The notes below the pieces were generated by a model, which worked only from the letters and a program-made list of their open reading frames with translations, had not been told where the DNA came from and made no database searches. Of a stretch of DNA of 64,000 bases, positions 34,597 through 43,037 are shown piece by piece. The position numbers were made by a program, and so were the translations under genes. Numbering within the stretch: position 1 is the first letter of the stretch; the number at the start of each line of letters is the position of its first letter. Source of the DNA: Pseudomonas vlassakiae (GTDB lineage Bacteria > Pseudomonadota > Gammaproteobacteria > Pseudomonadales > Pseudomonadaceae); assembly GCF_014269035.2 (NCBI RefSeq), contig NZ_JABWRP020000012.1, positions 124,001 through 188,000 on the forward strand. The letters run 5' to 3'.

Positions 34597-35541
34597 ATGC
34601 ATCGCTTGATCCGCCGCAGCCTGTTGTCCCTTGCCCTGAGCAGCATCGTCGCCACCCCGCTTTTCGCCGCCGAGCCCGCGGCCTGCAAGAACGTGCGCCT
34701 TGGCGTGGTCAACTGGACCGACGTCATCGCCACCAGCGCCATGGCCCAGGTGCTGCTCGACGGCCTGGGTTACCAGACCAAGCAGACCAGCGCCTCGCAG
34801 CAGATCATCTTCGCCGGTATCCGCGACAAGCGCCTGGACATGTTCCTGGGTTACTGGAACCCGATCATGACCCAGACCATCACCCCGTTCGTCGACGCCA
34901 ACCAGGTCAAGGTCCTTGAAAAACCCAGCCTGGAAGACGCCCGCGCCACCCTCGCCGTGCCGAAGTACCTGTATGACAAGGGCCTGAAAACCTTCGCCGA
35001 CATTCACAAGTTCGAGAAGGAGCTGGGCGGCAAGATCTACGGCATAGAACCCGGCTCCGGTGCCAATACCCAGATCAAGGCGATGATCAGCAAGAACCAG
35101 TTCGAGCTGGGCAAGTTCCAGCTGGTCGAGTCCAGCGAAGCCGGCATGCTCGCCGCCGTGGACCGCGCCGTACGGCGCAAGGAAGCGGTAGTGTTCTTCG
35201 GCTGGGCGCCACACCCGATGAACGTGAACATCGACATGGCTTACCTGGGCGACAGCCAGGACGCCCTGGGCCCGGACGAAGGCCGTGCCACGGTGTGGAC
35301 GGTGACCGCGCCGGACTACGCCGAACGCTGCCCCAACGCCCACCGCCTGCTGGCCAACCTGAACTTCAGCGCCGAGGACGAGAGCCGCATGATGCAGCCG
35401 CTGCTCGACCACAAGGACGCGCTGGAATCGGCCCGCCAGTGGCTCAAGGACCACCCCGAGGACAAGGCCCGCTGGCTTGAGGGGGTGACCACCTTCGATG
35501 GCAAGCCTGCGGCGGACAACCTCAAGCTCACCGCCAACTGA
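34597..35541 (+). CDS. caiX: carnitine-binding periplasmic protein
   Basis: 314 residues from the ATG at 34597 (GGAG eight bases upstream). The signal peptide is residues 1-25 (cleavage near LFAAEP). OpuAC/ChoX-type substrate-binding fold with VNWTDVIATS, MFLGYWNPIM and FFGWAPHPMN, whose Trp/Tyr residues build the quaternary-ammonium cage. In P. aeruginosa CaiX is an orphan binding protein that delivers carnitine to the CbcWV core; the lack of adjacent permease genes here fits that. It is clearly homologous to CbcX at 42006. Confidence 0.9.
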   Translation: MHRLIRRSLLSLALSSIVATPLFAAEPAACKNVRLGVVNWTDVIATSAMAQVLLDGLGYQTKQTSASQQIIFAGIRDKRLDMFLGYWNPIMTQTITPFVDANQVKVLEKPSLEDARATLAVPKYLYDKGLKTFADIHKFEKELGGKIYGIEPGSGANTQIKAMISKNQFELGKFQLVESSEAGMLAAVDRAVRRKEAVVFFGWAPHPMNVNIDMAYLGDSQDALGPDEGRATVWTVTAPDYAERCPNAHRLLANLNFSAEDESRMMQPLLDHKDALESARQWLKDHPEDKARWLEGVTTFDGKPAADNLKLTAN

Positions 35542-35543
35542 CA

Positions 35544-35639
35544 AGGCCTGCTCGCGGATAAATCCGCTCCTGCAGGCAACGCGCATGCCAGGGCCATCAC
35601 GGTCCCCTGCAGGAGCGGGCTTGCCCGCGAAAGGGCCCT
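35544..35639. repeat. REP pair with unlike cores
   Basis: CTCGCGGATAAATCCGCTCC (ATAAAT core) faces GGAGCGGGCTTGCCCGCGA (GCTTGC core) in the caiX-cdhC gap, within the operon. Confidence 0.85.
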
Positions 35640-35662
35640 CACAGACCACACAAGGAACCGCC

Positions 35663-36547
35663 ATGAACCACGACGTCATCATCACCTGTGCCCTCACCGG
35701 CGCTGGCGACACGGTCGCCAAGAGCCACCTGGTCCCCGTCACCCCGAAACAGATCGCCGAATCCGCCGTGGAAGCCGCCAGGGCCGGCGCCACTGTGGTC
35801 CACTGCCACGTGCGTGACCCGCAAACCGGCCGTTTCAGCCGCGACGTGGCGCTGTACCGCGAAGTCATGGAGCGCATCCGCGAGGCCGACGTCGACATCA
35901 TCGTCAACCTCACCGCCGGCATGGGCGGCGACCTGGAAATCGGCCCGGGCGAATCGCCCATGGAGTTCGGCCCCGGCACCGACCTGATCGGCCCACTGGA
36001 GCGCCTGGCCCACGTCGAAGCCCTGCTGCCGGAAATCTGCACCCTCGATTGCGGCACCCTCAACTTCGGCGACGGCAACGCCATCTACGTTTCCACCCCC
36101 GCGCAGCTGCGCGCCGGGGCCAAGCGCATCACCGAACTGGGGGTGAAGGCCGAGCTGGAAATCTTCGACACCGGCCACCTGTGGTTCGCCAAACAGATGA
36201 TGAAAGAAGGTTTGCTCGAGGACCCGCTGTTCCAGCTGTGCCTGGGCATCCCGTGGGGCGCGCCGGCCGACACCACCACCATGAAGGCCATGGTCGACAA
36301 CCTGCCGGCCAATGTGACCTGGGCCGGCTTCGGCATCGGCCGCATGCAGATGCCGATGGCGGCGCAGGCCGTGCTTCTGGGTGGCAACGTGCGGGTGGGC
36401 CTGGAAGACAACCTGTACCTGGATCGTGGCGTGCTGGCCAGCAACGGCCAGCTGGTGGAGCGTGCCGCCGAAATCATCACCCGCATGGGTGGCCGCGTGC
36501 TCAGCCCGGCAGAAGGCCGGGCAAAAATGAACCTCAAGCGCCGCTGA
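35663..36547 (+). CDS. cdhC: dehydrocarnitine cleavage enzyme (BKACE family)
   Basis: 294 residues; start chosen at AAGGA-ATG near the family N-terminus (NHDVIITCALTGAGDTVAKS). BKACE/DUF849 family TIM barrel with VHCHVRDPQTGRFSRD (metal-binding histidines), NLTAGMGGD and a C-terminal GLEDNLYLDRG region. It condenses 3-dehydrocarnitine with acetyl-CoA, giving betainyl-CoA and acetoacetate. It is followed closely by cdhA and cdhB. Confidence 0.92.
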   Translation: MNHDVIITCALTGAGDTVAKSHLVPVTPKQIAESAVEAARAGATVVHCHVRDPQTGRFSRDVALYREVMERIREADVDIIVNLTAGMGGDLEIGPGESPMEFGPGTDLIGPLERLAHVEALLPEICTLDCGTLNFGDGNAIYVSTPAQLRAGAKRITELGVKAELEIFDTGHLWFAKQMMKEGLLEDPLFQLCLGIPWGAPADTTTMKAMVDNLPANVTWAGFGIGRMQMPMAAQAVLLGGNVRVGLEDNLYLDRGVLASNGQLVERAAEIITRMGGRVLSPAEGRAKMNLKRR

Positions 36548-36566
36548 TCCCCTTCAGGAGACCGAT

Positions 36567-37532
36567 ATGCCCTTCATCACCGAAATCAAGACCTTCGCCG
36601 CCCTGGGTAGCGGCGTGATCGGCAGCGGCTGGGTCGCCCGCGCCCTGGCCCACGGCCTGGACGTGGTCGCCTGGGACCCGGCACCCGGCGCCGAGCAGGC
36701 CCTGCGCAAGCGCATCGCCAACGCCTGGCCGGCACTGGAGAAACAAGGCCTGGCAGCGGGTGCATCGCAGGGCCGACTGAAATTCGTCGCGACCATCGAG
36801 GAATGCGTACGCGACGCCGATTTCATCCAGGAAAGCGCACCCGAGCGCCTGGACCTCAAGCTCGACCTGCACGCCAAGATCAGTGCCGCCGCCAAGCCCG
36901 ACGCAATCATCGGTTCCAGCACGTCGGGGCTGCTGCCCAGCGAGTTCTACGAGTCGTCCACGCACCCCGAGCGTTGTGTGGTCGGTCACCCGTTCAACCC
37001 GGTTTACCTGCTGCCGCTGGTGGAGATCGTCGGCGGCAACCGCACAGCACCCGAAGCCATCGAGGCCGCGAAAACCATCTACACCGCACTAGGCATGCGC
37101 CCGCTGCATGTACGCAAGGAGGTCCCCGGGTTCATCGCCGACCGCCTGCTCGAAGCGCTGTGGCGCGAGGCCCTGCACCTGGTCAACGATGGCGTGGCCA
37201 GCACCGGGGAGATCGACGATGCGATCCGCTTCGGCGCCGGCCTGCGCTGGTCGTTCATGGGCACCTTCCTCACCTACACCCTCGCAGGCGGTGATGCCGG
37301 CATGCGCCACTTCATGGCCCAGTTCGGCCCGGCGCTGAAGCTGCCCTGGACCTACCTGCCAGCACCGGAGCTGACCGACAAGCTGATCGACGATGTGGTC
37401 GAAGGCACCTCGGAACAACTGGGCGAGCGCAGCATCGCCGCGCTGGAGCGCTATCGTGATGACACGCTGCTGGCCGTACTGGAAGCGGTGAAGACCAGCA
37501 AAGCCAGCCACGGCATGGCCTTTGGCGACTGA
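36567..37532 (+). CDS. cdhA: L-carnitine dehydrogenase
   Basis: 321 residues of the 3-hydroxyacyl-CoA dehydrogenase superfamily. Rossmann motif ALGSGVIGSGWVARAL near residue 12; catalytic-histidine region CVVGHPFNPVYLLPLVEIVG near 140; C-terminal helical domain from about 190. It oxidises L-carnitine to 3-dehydrocarnitine with NAD. It is 19 bases after cdhC and 10 before cdhB, so clearly one operon. Confidence 0.93.
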   Translation: MPFITEIKTFAALGSGVIGSGWVARALAHGLDVVAWDPAPGAEQALRKRIANAWPALEKQGLAAGASQGRLKFVATIEECVRDADFIQESAPERLDLKLDLHAKISAAAKPDAIIGSSTSGLLPSEFYESSTHPERCVVGHPFNPVYLLPLVEIVGGNRTAPEAIEAAKTIYTALGMRPLHVRKEVPGFIADRLLEALWREALHLVNDGVASTGEIDDAIRFGAGLRWSFMGTFLTYTLAGGDAGMRHFMAQFGPALKLPWTYLPAPELTDKLIDDVVEGTSEQLGERSIAALERYRDDTLLAVLEAVKTSKASHGMAFGD

Positions 37533-37542
37533 GGAGCAGACG

Positions 37543-38013
37543 ATGCCCGCACTGATCACCTACCGCACCCCAGTCCAGGAGGACTGGGTCGACTACAACG
37601 GGCACCTGCGCGATGCCTTTTACCTGCTGATCTTCAGCTACGCCACCGATGCGCTGATGGAGCGCATCGGCCTCGATGCCGACAGCCGTGGGCAGAATGG
37701 CAACTCGCTGTTCACCCTGGAGGCGCACATCAATTACCTGCACGAGGTAAAGCTAGGCGCCGAGGTGTGGGTGCAGACACAGATCATCGGTTTCGACCGT
37801 AAGCGCCTGCATGTCTACCACAGCCTGCACCGGGCCGGGTTCGACGAGGTGCTGGCTGCGAGCGAGCAGATGCTGTTGCATGTTGACCTGGCGGGGCCGA
37901 AATCGGCGCCTTTCAGTGAGCACAGTGCGGCCTTGCTGCAGAGCCTGGTAGATAGCCAACGCGACCTGCCTGCTGCGGAATTCGTCGGCCGCGTCCTGCA
38001 ACTACCCCGCTGA
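37543..38013 (+). CDS. cdhB: betainyl-CoA thioesterase
   Basis: 156 residues from the ATG at 37543 (GAGGAG upstream). Hot-dog fold of the 4-hydroxybenzoyl-CoA thioesterase type with the active-site Asp in QEDWVDYNGHLRDAFYLLIF. It hydrolyses betainyl-CoA to glycine betaine and CoA, feeding the Gbc pathway. It is the last gene of the caiX-cdhCAB operon here; hocS, present after cdhB in P. aeruginosa, is absent from the window. Confidence 0.9.
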   Translation: MPALITYRTPVQEDWVDYNGHLRDAFYLLIFSYATDALMERIGLDADSRGQNGNSLFTLEAHINYLHEVKLGAEVWVQTQIIGFDRKRLHVYHSLHRAGFDEVLAASEQMLLHVDLAGPKSAPFSEHSAALLQSLVDSQRDLPAAEFVGRVLQLPR

Positions 38014-38283
38014 GCGCTCAAAAAAATAACCCCGGAAAGCCGTGAGCATCCGGGGCCAAGAGCGAGCAACATCCACTGTGCATGAGTGAGGGTGACCAAA
38101 CCCTCGTGAGCCGTGAATGCATGCAGTCTGCTGGCTTCCCGGCCCCTGCAATTAGCCGGGAACGACCTGTTCTTAGCCAAACCGGCCATTGCGACATTCT
38201 GCCCTTGCGGGCCTGTCGCAGCGGACACAGAATCGGTCGTAAATCACAGCAGCACTCTCTTCGCAATAAAAGGGACAACAGCC

Positions 38284-38541
38284 ATGATGCATGCGGATTT
38301 GATAGACCAGGACGACCTGGCGGGCCACCTGCGCGCGCGCGGGTTCGACATTCCGGCCGGGGCCAGTGCCGAGCAGGCCTGCGAAGCGGTGGTGCGCGGG
38401 CTGACCGAGCCCAATGCGCGGGCGCTGAAGGGGATGGTCGAGCAGATGTATACCGGCAGCGCGACGATCCTGCCGGCAGTGCGCCAGGCGATCGACAAGC
38501 AGCTGTTGCCAGCGCTGGCGCAGTTCAACAAACGCGCCTGA
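38284..38541 (+). CDS. small conserved-looking hypothetical protein
   Basis: 85 residues (ATG at 38284, or 38287 in tandem) with AGGGA upstream. Two helical parts: DLIDQDDLAGHLRARGFDIP and an Ala/Val-rich middle ending in LPALAQFNKRA. No signal peptide or known motif. A 270-base leader separates it from cdhB and holds two hairpins (38033-38058 and 38087-38106), so it may have its own control. It converges with gbdR across a strong palindrome. No function is proposed. Confidence 0.6.
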   Translation: MMHADLIDQDDLAGHLRARGFDIPAGASAEQACEAVVRGLTEPNARALKGMVEQMYTGSATILPAVRQAIDKQLLPALAQFNKRA

Positions 38542-38554
38542 GCGATTATTCCTG

Positions 38555-38593
38555 CACCGGCCCCTTCGCGGTAAACCCGCGAAGGGGCCGGTG
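38555..38593. terminator. bidirectional palindrome between the hypothetical gene and gbdR
   Basis: CACCGGCCCCTTCGCGG and CCGCGAAGGGGCCGGTG are perfect mirror arms around TAAAC. This REP-derived hairpin lies between converging genes. Confidence 0.75.
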
Positions 38594-38598
38594 CCGTT

Positions 38599-39705
38599 TC
38601 AGAGCCTTACGCTGGCAAAGGTCGATTCATTGCGCGCCTGGCTCAGGGCCGCCATCGGCCCGCTGTGCGGCGACAGGGTCATGGCCTGCGGAATCGGCAT
38701 CATTGCCACCTGCTGCGCGGTGTTGGAGCCCACGCGCTCGTCACGCGGCGGAATGCCGAAGTACTCGCGGTAGCACTTGGAGAAGTGCGGGGTAGAGACG
38801 AAGCCGCACACCGAGGCCACTTCGATGATCGACATCGGTGTCTGCTTGAGCAACTGCCGGGCGCGGATCAGGCGCAGCTTGAGGTAGTAGCGCGACGGCG
38901 AGCAATGCAGGTACTTCTGGAACAGCCGTTCGAGTTGACGGCGCGACACCGACACATATACGGCCAGTTCATCCAGGTCGATCGGTTCTTCGAGGTTGGC
39001 CTCCATCAGCGCGACGATTTCCTGCAACTTCGGCTGGTTGGTGCCGAGCATGTGCTTGAGCGGCACGCGCTGGTGGTCCTGCTCGTTGCGGATACGCTCG
39101 TAGACGAACATCTCCGAGATCGCCGCCGACAGCTCACGGCCGTGATCACGGCTGATCAGGTGCAGCATCATGTCCAGCGGCGCGGTGCCGCCGGAACTGG
39201 TGAAGCGGTTGCGGTCGAGGGTGAACAGGCGGGTGCTCATGTTGACCCGCGGGAAGGCCTCCTGCATGGCCGCCAGGCATTCCCAGTGCACGCTGCAATC
39301 GAAACCATCGAGCAGGCCGGCACAGGCCAGCGCCCAGCTGCCGGTGCACACCGCACCGAGGCGGCGCGACTGGCGAGCCTGGGCCTGCAGCCAGGTGACA
39401 TGCTCACGGGTGACCGTGCGCTGGATGCCAACACCGCCGCAGACGATCACGGTGTCGATCGGCGGTGCGCTGTGCATGGCTGCATCGGGAGTGATCTGCA
39501 GGCCGTCACTGGCCCATACCTGGCCGCCATCGACGGTCAGCGTGTGCCAGCGGTACAGCTCGCGACCAGAAAGCTGGTTGGCCATGCGCAGCGGCTCCAC
39601 GGCCGATGCCAGGGATATCAGGGTGAAATTGTCCAGAAGGAGAAACCCGATGGACTGGGGGGCTGTGCGGTTCTGGGTTGGGTTCCCGGAGGTGTACGAC
39701 GTCAT
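38599..39705 (-). CDS. gbdR: glycine betaine catabolism regulator (AraC/GlxA type)
   Basis: 368 residues. DJ-1/PfpI-like N-domain (IGFLLLDNFTLISLASAVEP; VCTGSWALACAGLLDGFDCS) and C-terminal AraC HTH (VSVSRRQLERLFQKYLHCSP; VCGFVSTPHFSKCYREYFGI), then a roughly 40-residue tail. In P. aeruginosa GbdR senses glycine betaine and dimethylglycine and activates gbc, dgc, sox, cbcXWV and choline genes, most of which are in this window. It lies downstream of sdaB but is separated by 481 bases and a strong palindrome, so it probably has its own promoter. Confidence 0.93.
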   Translation of the reverse strand: MTSYTSGNPTQNRTAPQSIGFLLLDNFTLISLASAVEPLRMANQLSGRELYRWHTLTVDGGQVWASDGLQITPDAAMHSAPPIDTVIVCGGVGIQRTVTREHVTWLQAQARQSRRLGAVCTGSWALACAGLLDGFDCSVHWECLAAMQEAFPRVNMSTRLFTLDRNRFTSSGGTAPLDMMLHLISRDHGRELSAAISEMFVYERIRNEQDHQRVPLKHMLGTNQPKLQEIVALMEANLEEPIDLDELAVYVSVSRRQLERLFQKYLHCSPSRYYLKLRLIRARQLLKQTPMSIIEVASVCGFVSTPHFSKCYREYFGIPPRDERVGSNTAQQVAMMPIPQAMTLSPHSGPMAALSQARNESTFASVRL

Positions 39706-40186
39706 CGCGATTTCTCCTCACACAAATGCAGGGTGTGCCTCAGGCGGGCACTGATTTTCTTGTTATGGCCCCAGGTTCATGTGCAGGGGCTTGCTGCCAA
39801 TCTCAACGCAAGGGTCGTGCCTGAAATTGAACGACCATCCGAAAAAACCTGAAAACGACGCCTTCATTCGGCAAATCAGGGACTTCGATCAAGTTGGCAA
39901 TTCTTCGCAAAGCGCCGTGCTAGCGCCTTGCGTGTAACAACTGAGCAATTTGGTGACACGCGCAGCCTTGGTTGCCCAGAAACGACACTCTTGAGTGTCA
40001 CCGACAATGCCCACACTGATAGCGACAGCCGACGATTGGTCAGCTTGGGTCATGCACTTAAACAGGGCGCGGTGCACTTAAAACACTCAAGGGCCCCATC
40101 GCGGATGAATCCGCTCCTACAAGATCATGCATTTCCTGTAGGAGCGGATTCATCCGCGATGGGGCCCTTGAGGCTGGCTCAAGAAC
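39706..40186. other. gbdR upstream region
   Basis: 481 bases without a gene. The right part is the REP palindrome (40087-40171). The left part is the probable gbdR promoter and leader. It contains a CACTCTTGAGTG palindrome near 39986 and GCGAC/CGAC words near 40021-40035 that could be autoregulatory sites; nothing firmer is visible. Confidence 0.5.
40087..40171. repeat. 85-bp perfect REP palindrome
   Basis: Two 35-base arms (40087-40121 and 40137-40171) are exact reverse complements, from TCAAGGGCCCC at the outside through the GCGGATGAATCCGC core to CTCCTACA, around a 15-base loop. It lies 15 bases after the sdaB stop. Confidence 0.95.
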
Positions 40187-41563
40187 TCAGCACTCGATGG
40201 CGCTGACCGCCAGGCCACCGCGAGAAGTCTCTTTGTACTTGTCGTGCATGTCGGCCCCGGTGTCGCGCATGGTGCGGATCACCTGGTCGAGGGAGATGAA
40301 GTGCTCGCCATCGCCGCGCAACGCCATCTGCACGGCATTGATCGCCTTCACTGCGGCTATCGCGTTGCGCTCGATGCACGGCACCTGCACCAGGCCGCCG
40401 ACCGGGTCGCAGGTCAGGCCGAGGTTGTGTTCCAGAGCGATTTCGGCAGCGTTCTCCACCTGCGCCGGGGTCGCCCCCAGCACTTCGGCGAGGCCGGCAG
40501 CAGCCATGGCACAGGCCGAGCCGACCTCGCCCTGGCAGCCGACTTCTGCACCAGAAATCGACGCGTTCTTCTTGCACAGGATGCCCACGGCAGCGGCGCC
40601 GAGGAAGAAGTCGACCACGCTCGACTCGTCCACCGCATCACTGAAGCGCATGTAGTAGTGCAGCACCGCCGGGATGATGCCCGCCGCGCCGTTGGTAGGC
40701 GCAGTGACCATGCGCCCGCCAGCGGCGTTCTCTTCGTTGACCGCCAGGGCGAACAGGTTGACCCACTCCATGGCGCTCATGGTCGAGCCGATCACGTTGG
40801 GCTTGCCGATTTCCTGCAGACTGCGGTGCAACTTGGCGGCGCGCCTGCGCACGTTGAGCCCGCCGGGCAGCGTGCCTTCGTATTTCAGGCCGTTGTTGAC
40901 GCACTCCTGCATGGCTTCCCAGAGCTTGTGCAGGCCGGCGCGGATTTCTTCCTCGCTGCGCCAGACCTTCTCGTTGGCCATCATCAATTGCGACACGCTG
41001 AGGTCGTTTTGCTTGCACAGGCGCAGCAGCTCGGCGGCGCTGTTGAAATCGTAGGGCAGCACCGTCTGGTCGGCATCCAGCACACCGCTGGCGGCCTGGG
41101 CGGCGTCGACCACGAAGCCGCCACCGACCGAGTAATAGGTGTCGCGATGCAGCTCGCCCTGGGCACCTTCGGCGATCAGGGTCATGGCGTTGGGGTGGTA
41201 CGGCAGGTTCTCGTCCAGCAGCAGCATGTCGCGGGCCCAGACGAACTCGATGGGCAGGCGGTTATCCAGCTTCAGGGTGTTGGTTTCGCGCAGGTCGGCG
41301 ATCCGCGGGACGATCTGGGTCGGGTCGATGGCGTCCGGCCACTCGCCCATCAGGCCCATGATGGTGGCGTTGTCGGTGCCATGGCCGATGCCAGTGGCCG
41401 ACAGCGAACCGTACAGCCGCACTTCGATCCTGCGCACCTGTTCCAGCTCGCCGCGTTCACGCAGGCCCTGGACGAACAGGGCACCGGCACGCATGGGGCC
41501 GACGGTGTGGGAGCTGGAGGGCCCGACACCGATCTTGAACAGGTCGAACACGCTGATGGCCAT
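40187..41563 (-). CDS. sdaB: L-serine dehydratase
   Basis: 458 residues from the ATG at 41563 (AGAGGTGA upstream); the open frame extends 58 codons further without a start signal. N-terminal beta domain (SVFDLFKIGVGPSSSHTVGP) and catalytic domain with the iron-sulfur cysteines (EVGCQGEVGSACAMAAAGLA; GGLVQVPCIERNAIAA). It deaminates serine to pyruvate and ammonia. Next to gbdR and cbcX it completes betaine breakdown to central carbon, taking serine made by GlyA. The symbol sdaA is equally usable. Confidence 0.93.
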   Translation of the reverse strand: MAISVFDLFKIGVGPSSSHTVGPMRAGALFVQGLRERGELEQVRRIEVRLYGSLSATGIGHGTDNATIMGLMGEWPDAIDPTQIVPRIADLRETNTLKLDNRLPIEFVWARDMLLLDENLPYHPNAMTLIAEGAQGELHRDTYYSVGGGFVVDAAQAASGVLDADQTVLPYDFNSAAELLRLCKQNDLSVSQLMMANEKVWRSEEEIRAGLHKLWEAMQECVNNGLKYEGTLPGGLNVRRRAAKLHRSLQEIGKPNVIGSTMSAMEWVNLFALAVNEENAAGGRMVTAPTNGAAGIIPAVLHYYMRFSDAVDESSVVDFFLGAAAVGILCKKNASISGAEVGCQGEVGSACAMAAAGLAEVLGATPAQVENAAEIALEHNLGLTCDPVGGLVQVPCIERNAIAAVKAINAVQMALRGDGEHFISLDQVIRTMRDTGADMHDKYKETSRGGLAVSAIEC

Positions 41564-42005
41564 TGTCGAATCACCTCTTGCTGGGCTTGTCTCTGCGCGC
41601 CATGCGCAGGGCGGGGCAACTGCTAGGCTGAAGCTGCGAGCCGCCACGAATGCACGCATCATCGGGCTTTTGCCTACCCCCTCGCCGTCTGCAACCGACG
41701 TAATTTTGTCCAGCAGCGCCGTAGCCTTTTCGGCCACCTTGTCGCCGCTTTCAAGCGACCGGGTGACGCAAAAATGCGGCTACAGGGGTGGAAAAACTCA
41801 TAAACGACATCGCCCGTACTGGATGCGACCCGTTCCGTACTGGTTACGACGCCACCAGTAGGCGATTGCCCGGCGCTGGAGGATTATCGAAAGCGACTCG
41901 TAAAGCACGGCCACGCAACCTGCCCTCTGCAGGCCTGGTCGACCGGACCCTGAGAAAGCCCGGCGACCCATGCGAACCCGAAGACAAAATCACAGGAGTC
42001 CATCC
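41564..42005. other. divergent sdaB/cbcX control region
   Basis: 442 bases without a gene. The central-right part holds the 21-bp direct repeats listed at 41805. The remainder shows only scattered inverted words. AGGAG before cbcX and AGAGGTGA before sdaB mark the edges. Confidence 0.6.
41805..41853. promoter_or_regulatory. candidate GbdR operator: 21-bp direct repeats before cbcX
   Basis: CGAC begins at 41805, 41826 and 41847, exactly 21 bases apart. The first two units share CGAC-N7-GTACTGG, and the third has a weaker CCAGTA at the same offset. This phasing suits an AraC-type dimer or multimer binding one helix face, about 150 bases before the cbcX start. The link to GbdR is inferred from known GbdR control of the choline transporter. 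Confidence 0.5.
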
Positions 42006-42953
42006 ATGAAAGGTTCACCCTCGCTGTTGCTGGTTGCGATGCTGTCCGCGCCTCTGCTGGCCCAGGCCGCCGAGCCCGAGCAGTGCCAGACGGTACGCTT
42101 CTCCGATGTCGGCTGGACCGACATCACCGTCACCACTGCGACCACCAGCGTTGTGCTCGAAGCACTGGGTTACAAGACCCACACCACCATGATCTCGGTA
42201 CCGGTGACCTACAAGTCGCTGGCCACCGGCAAGGACCTGGACGTGTTTCTCGGCAACTGGATGCCGACCATGGAGAACGACATCAAGCAATACCGCGATG
42301 CCGGCACTGTAGAAACCGTGCGCGCCAACCTGGAAAACGCCAAGTACACCCTGGCCGTGCCCCAGGCGCTGTATGACAAGGGGCTGAAGGATTTCAGCGA
42401 CATTCCCAAGTTCAAGAAGGAACTGGACGGCAAGATCTATGGCATCGAGCCGGGCAACGATGGCAACCGCACCATCCAGAGCATGATCGACAAGAACGCC
42501 TTCGGCCTGAAGGACGCCGGTTTCAAGATCGTGCAGTCGAGCGAGGCCGGCATGCTGTCGCAGGTCGATCGCGCACAGAAGCGTGGCGAGGCAGTGGTGT
42601 TCCTGGGCTGGGAACCGCACCCGATGAACACCCGCTTCAAGATGCAGTACCTCACCGGCGGTGACGAGTTCTTCGGCCCCGAATTCGGCAAGGCCACCGT
42701 GCTGACCAACACCCGCAAGGGCTATGTGCAGGAATGCAGCAACGTCGGCCAACTGCTGAAGAACCTGTCGTTCGAGCTCAAGGATGAAAGCACCATGATG
42801 GGCTACGTCCTGGACGACAAGATGAAGCCCGAGGCGGCCGCCAGGAAGTGGCTGAAAGACAACCCCGGCAAGCTGGACACCTGGCTTGCGGGCGTCACCA
42901 CCGTGGATGGCAAACCCGGCCTTGAGGCGGCCAAGGCGAAACTTACCCAATAA
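42006..42953 (+). CDS. cbcX: choline-binding periplasmic protein of CbcXWV
   Basis: 315 residues from the ATG at 42006 (AGGAG seven bases upstream). Signal peptide 1-21 (cleavage near LAQAAEP). ChoX/OpuAC fold with VGWTDITVTT, VFLGNWMPTM and VFLGWEPHPMN, holding the Trp and Asp residues that bind choline in ChoX. It delivers choline (and via shared use other quaternary amines) to CbcW/CbcV. Many databases call it choX. A stable hairpin separates it from cbcW. Confidence 0.93.
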   Translation: MKGSPSLLLVAMLSAPLLAQAAEPEQCQTVRFSDVGWTDITVTTATTSVVLEALGYKTHTTMISVPVTYKSLATGKDLDVFLGNWMPTMENDIKQYRDAGTVETVRANLENAKYTLAVPQALYDKGLKDFSDIPKFKKELDGKIYGIEPGNDGNRTIQSMIDKNAFGLKDAGFKIVQSSEAGMLSQVDRAQKRGEAVVFLGWEPHPMNTRFKMQYLTGGDEFFGPEFGKATVLTNTRKGYVQECSNVGQLLKNLSFELKDESTMMGYVLDDKMKPEAAARKWLKDNPGKLDTWLAGVTTVDGKPGLEAAKAKLTQ

Positions 42954-42975
42954 CGCAATACGTCGTAGCGCTACC

Positions 42976-43001
42976 TCGGGGCGGGACCGTGCCCGCCCCG
43001 G
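42976..43001 (+). terminator. hairpin between cbcX and cbcW
   Basis: CGGGGCGGG and CCCGCCCCG make a nine-bp GC stem around ACCGTG, followed by CTGTTTTC. It may be an attenuator or a 3'-end stabiliser that leaves more binding-protein mRNA than permease mRNA. Confidence 0.6.
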
Positions 43002-43037
43002 ACTGTTTTCAATCTTCGCAGGTGGAAGCTCGCTATC

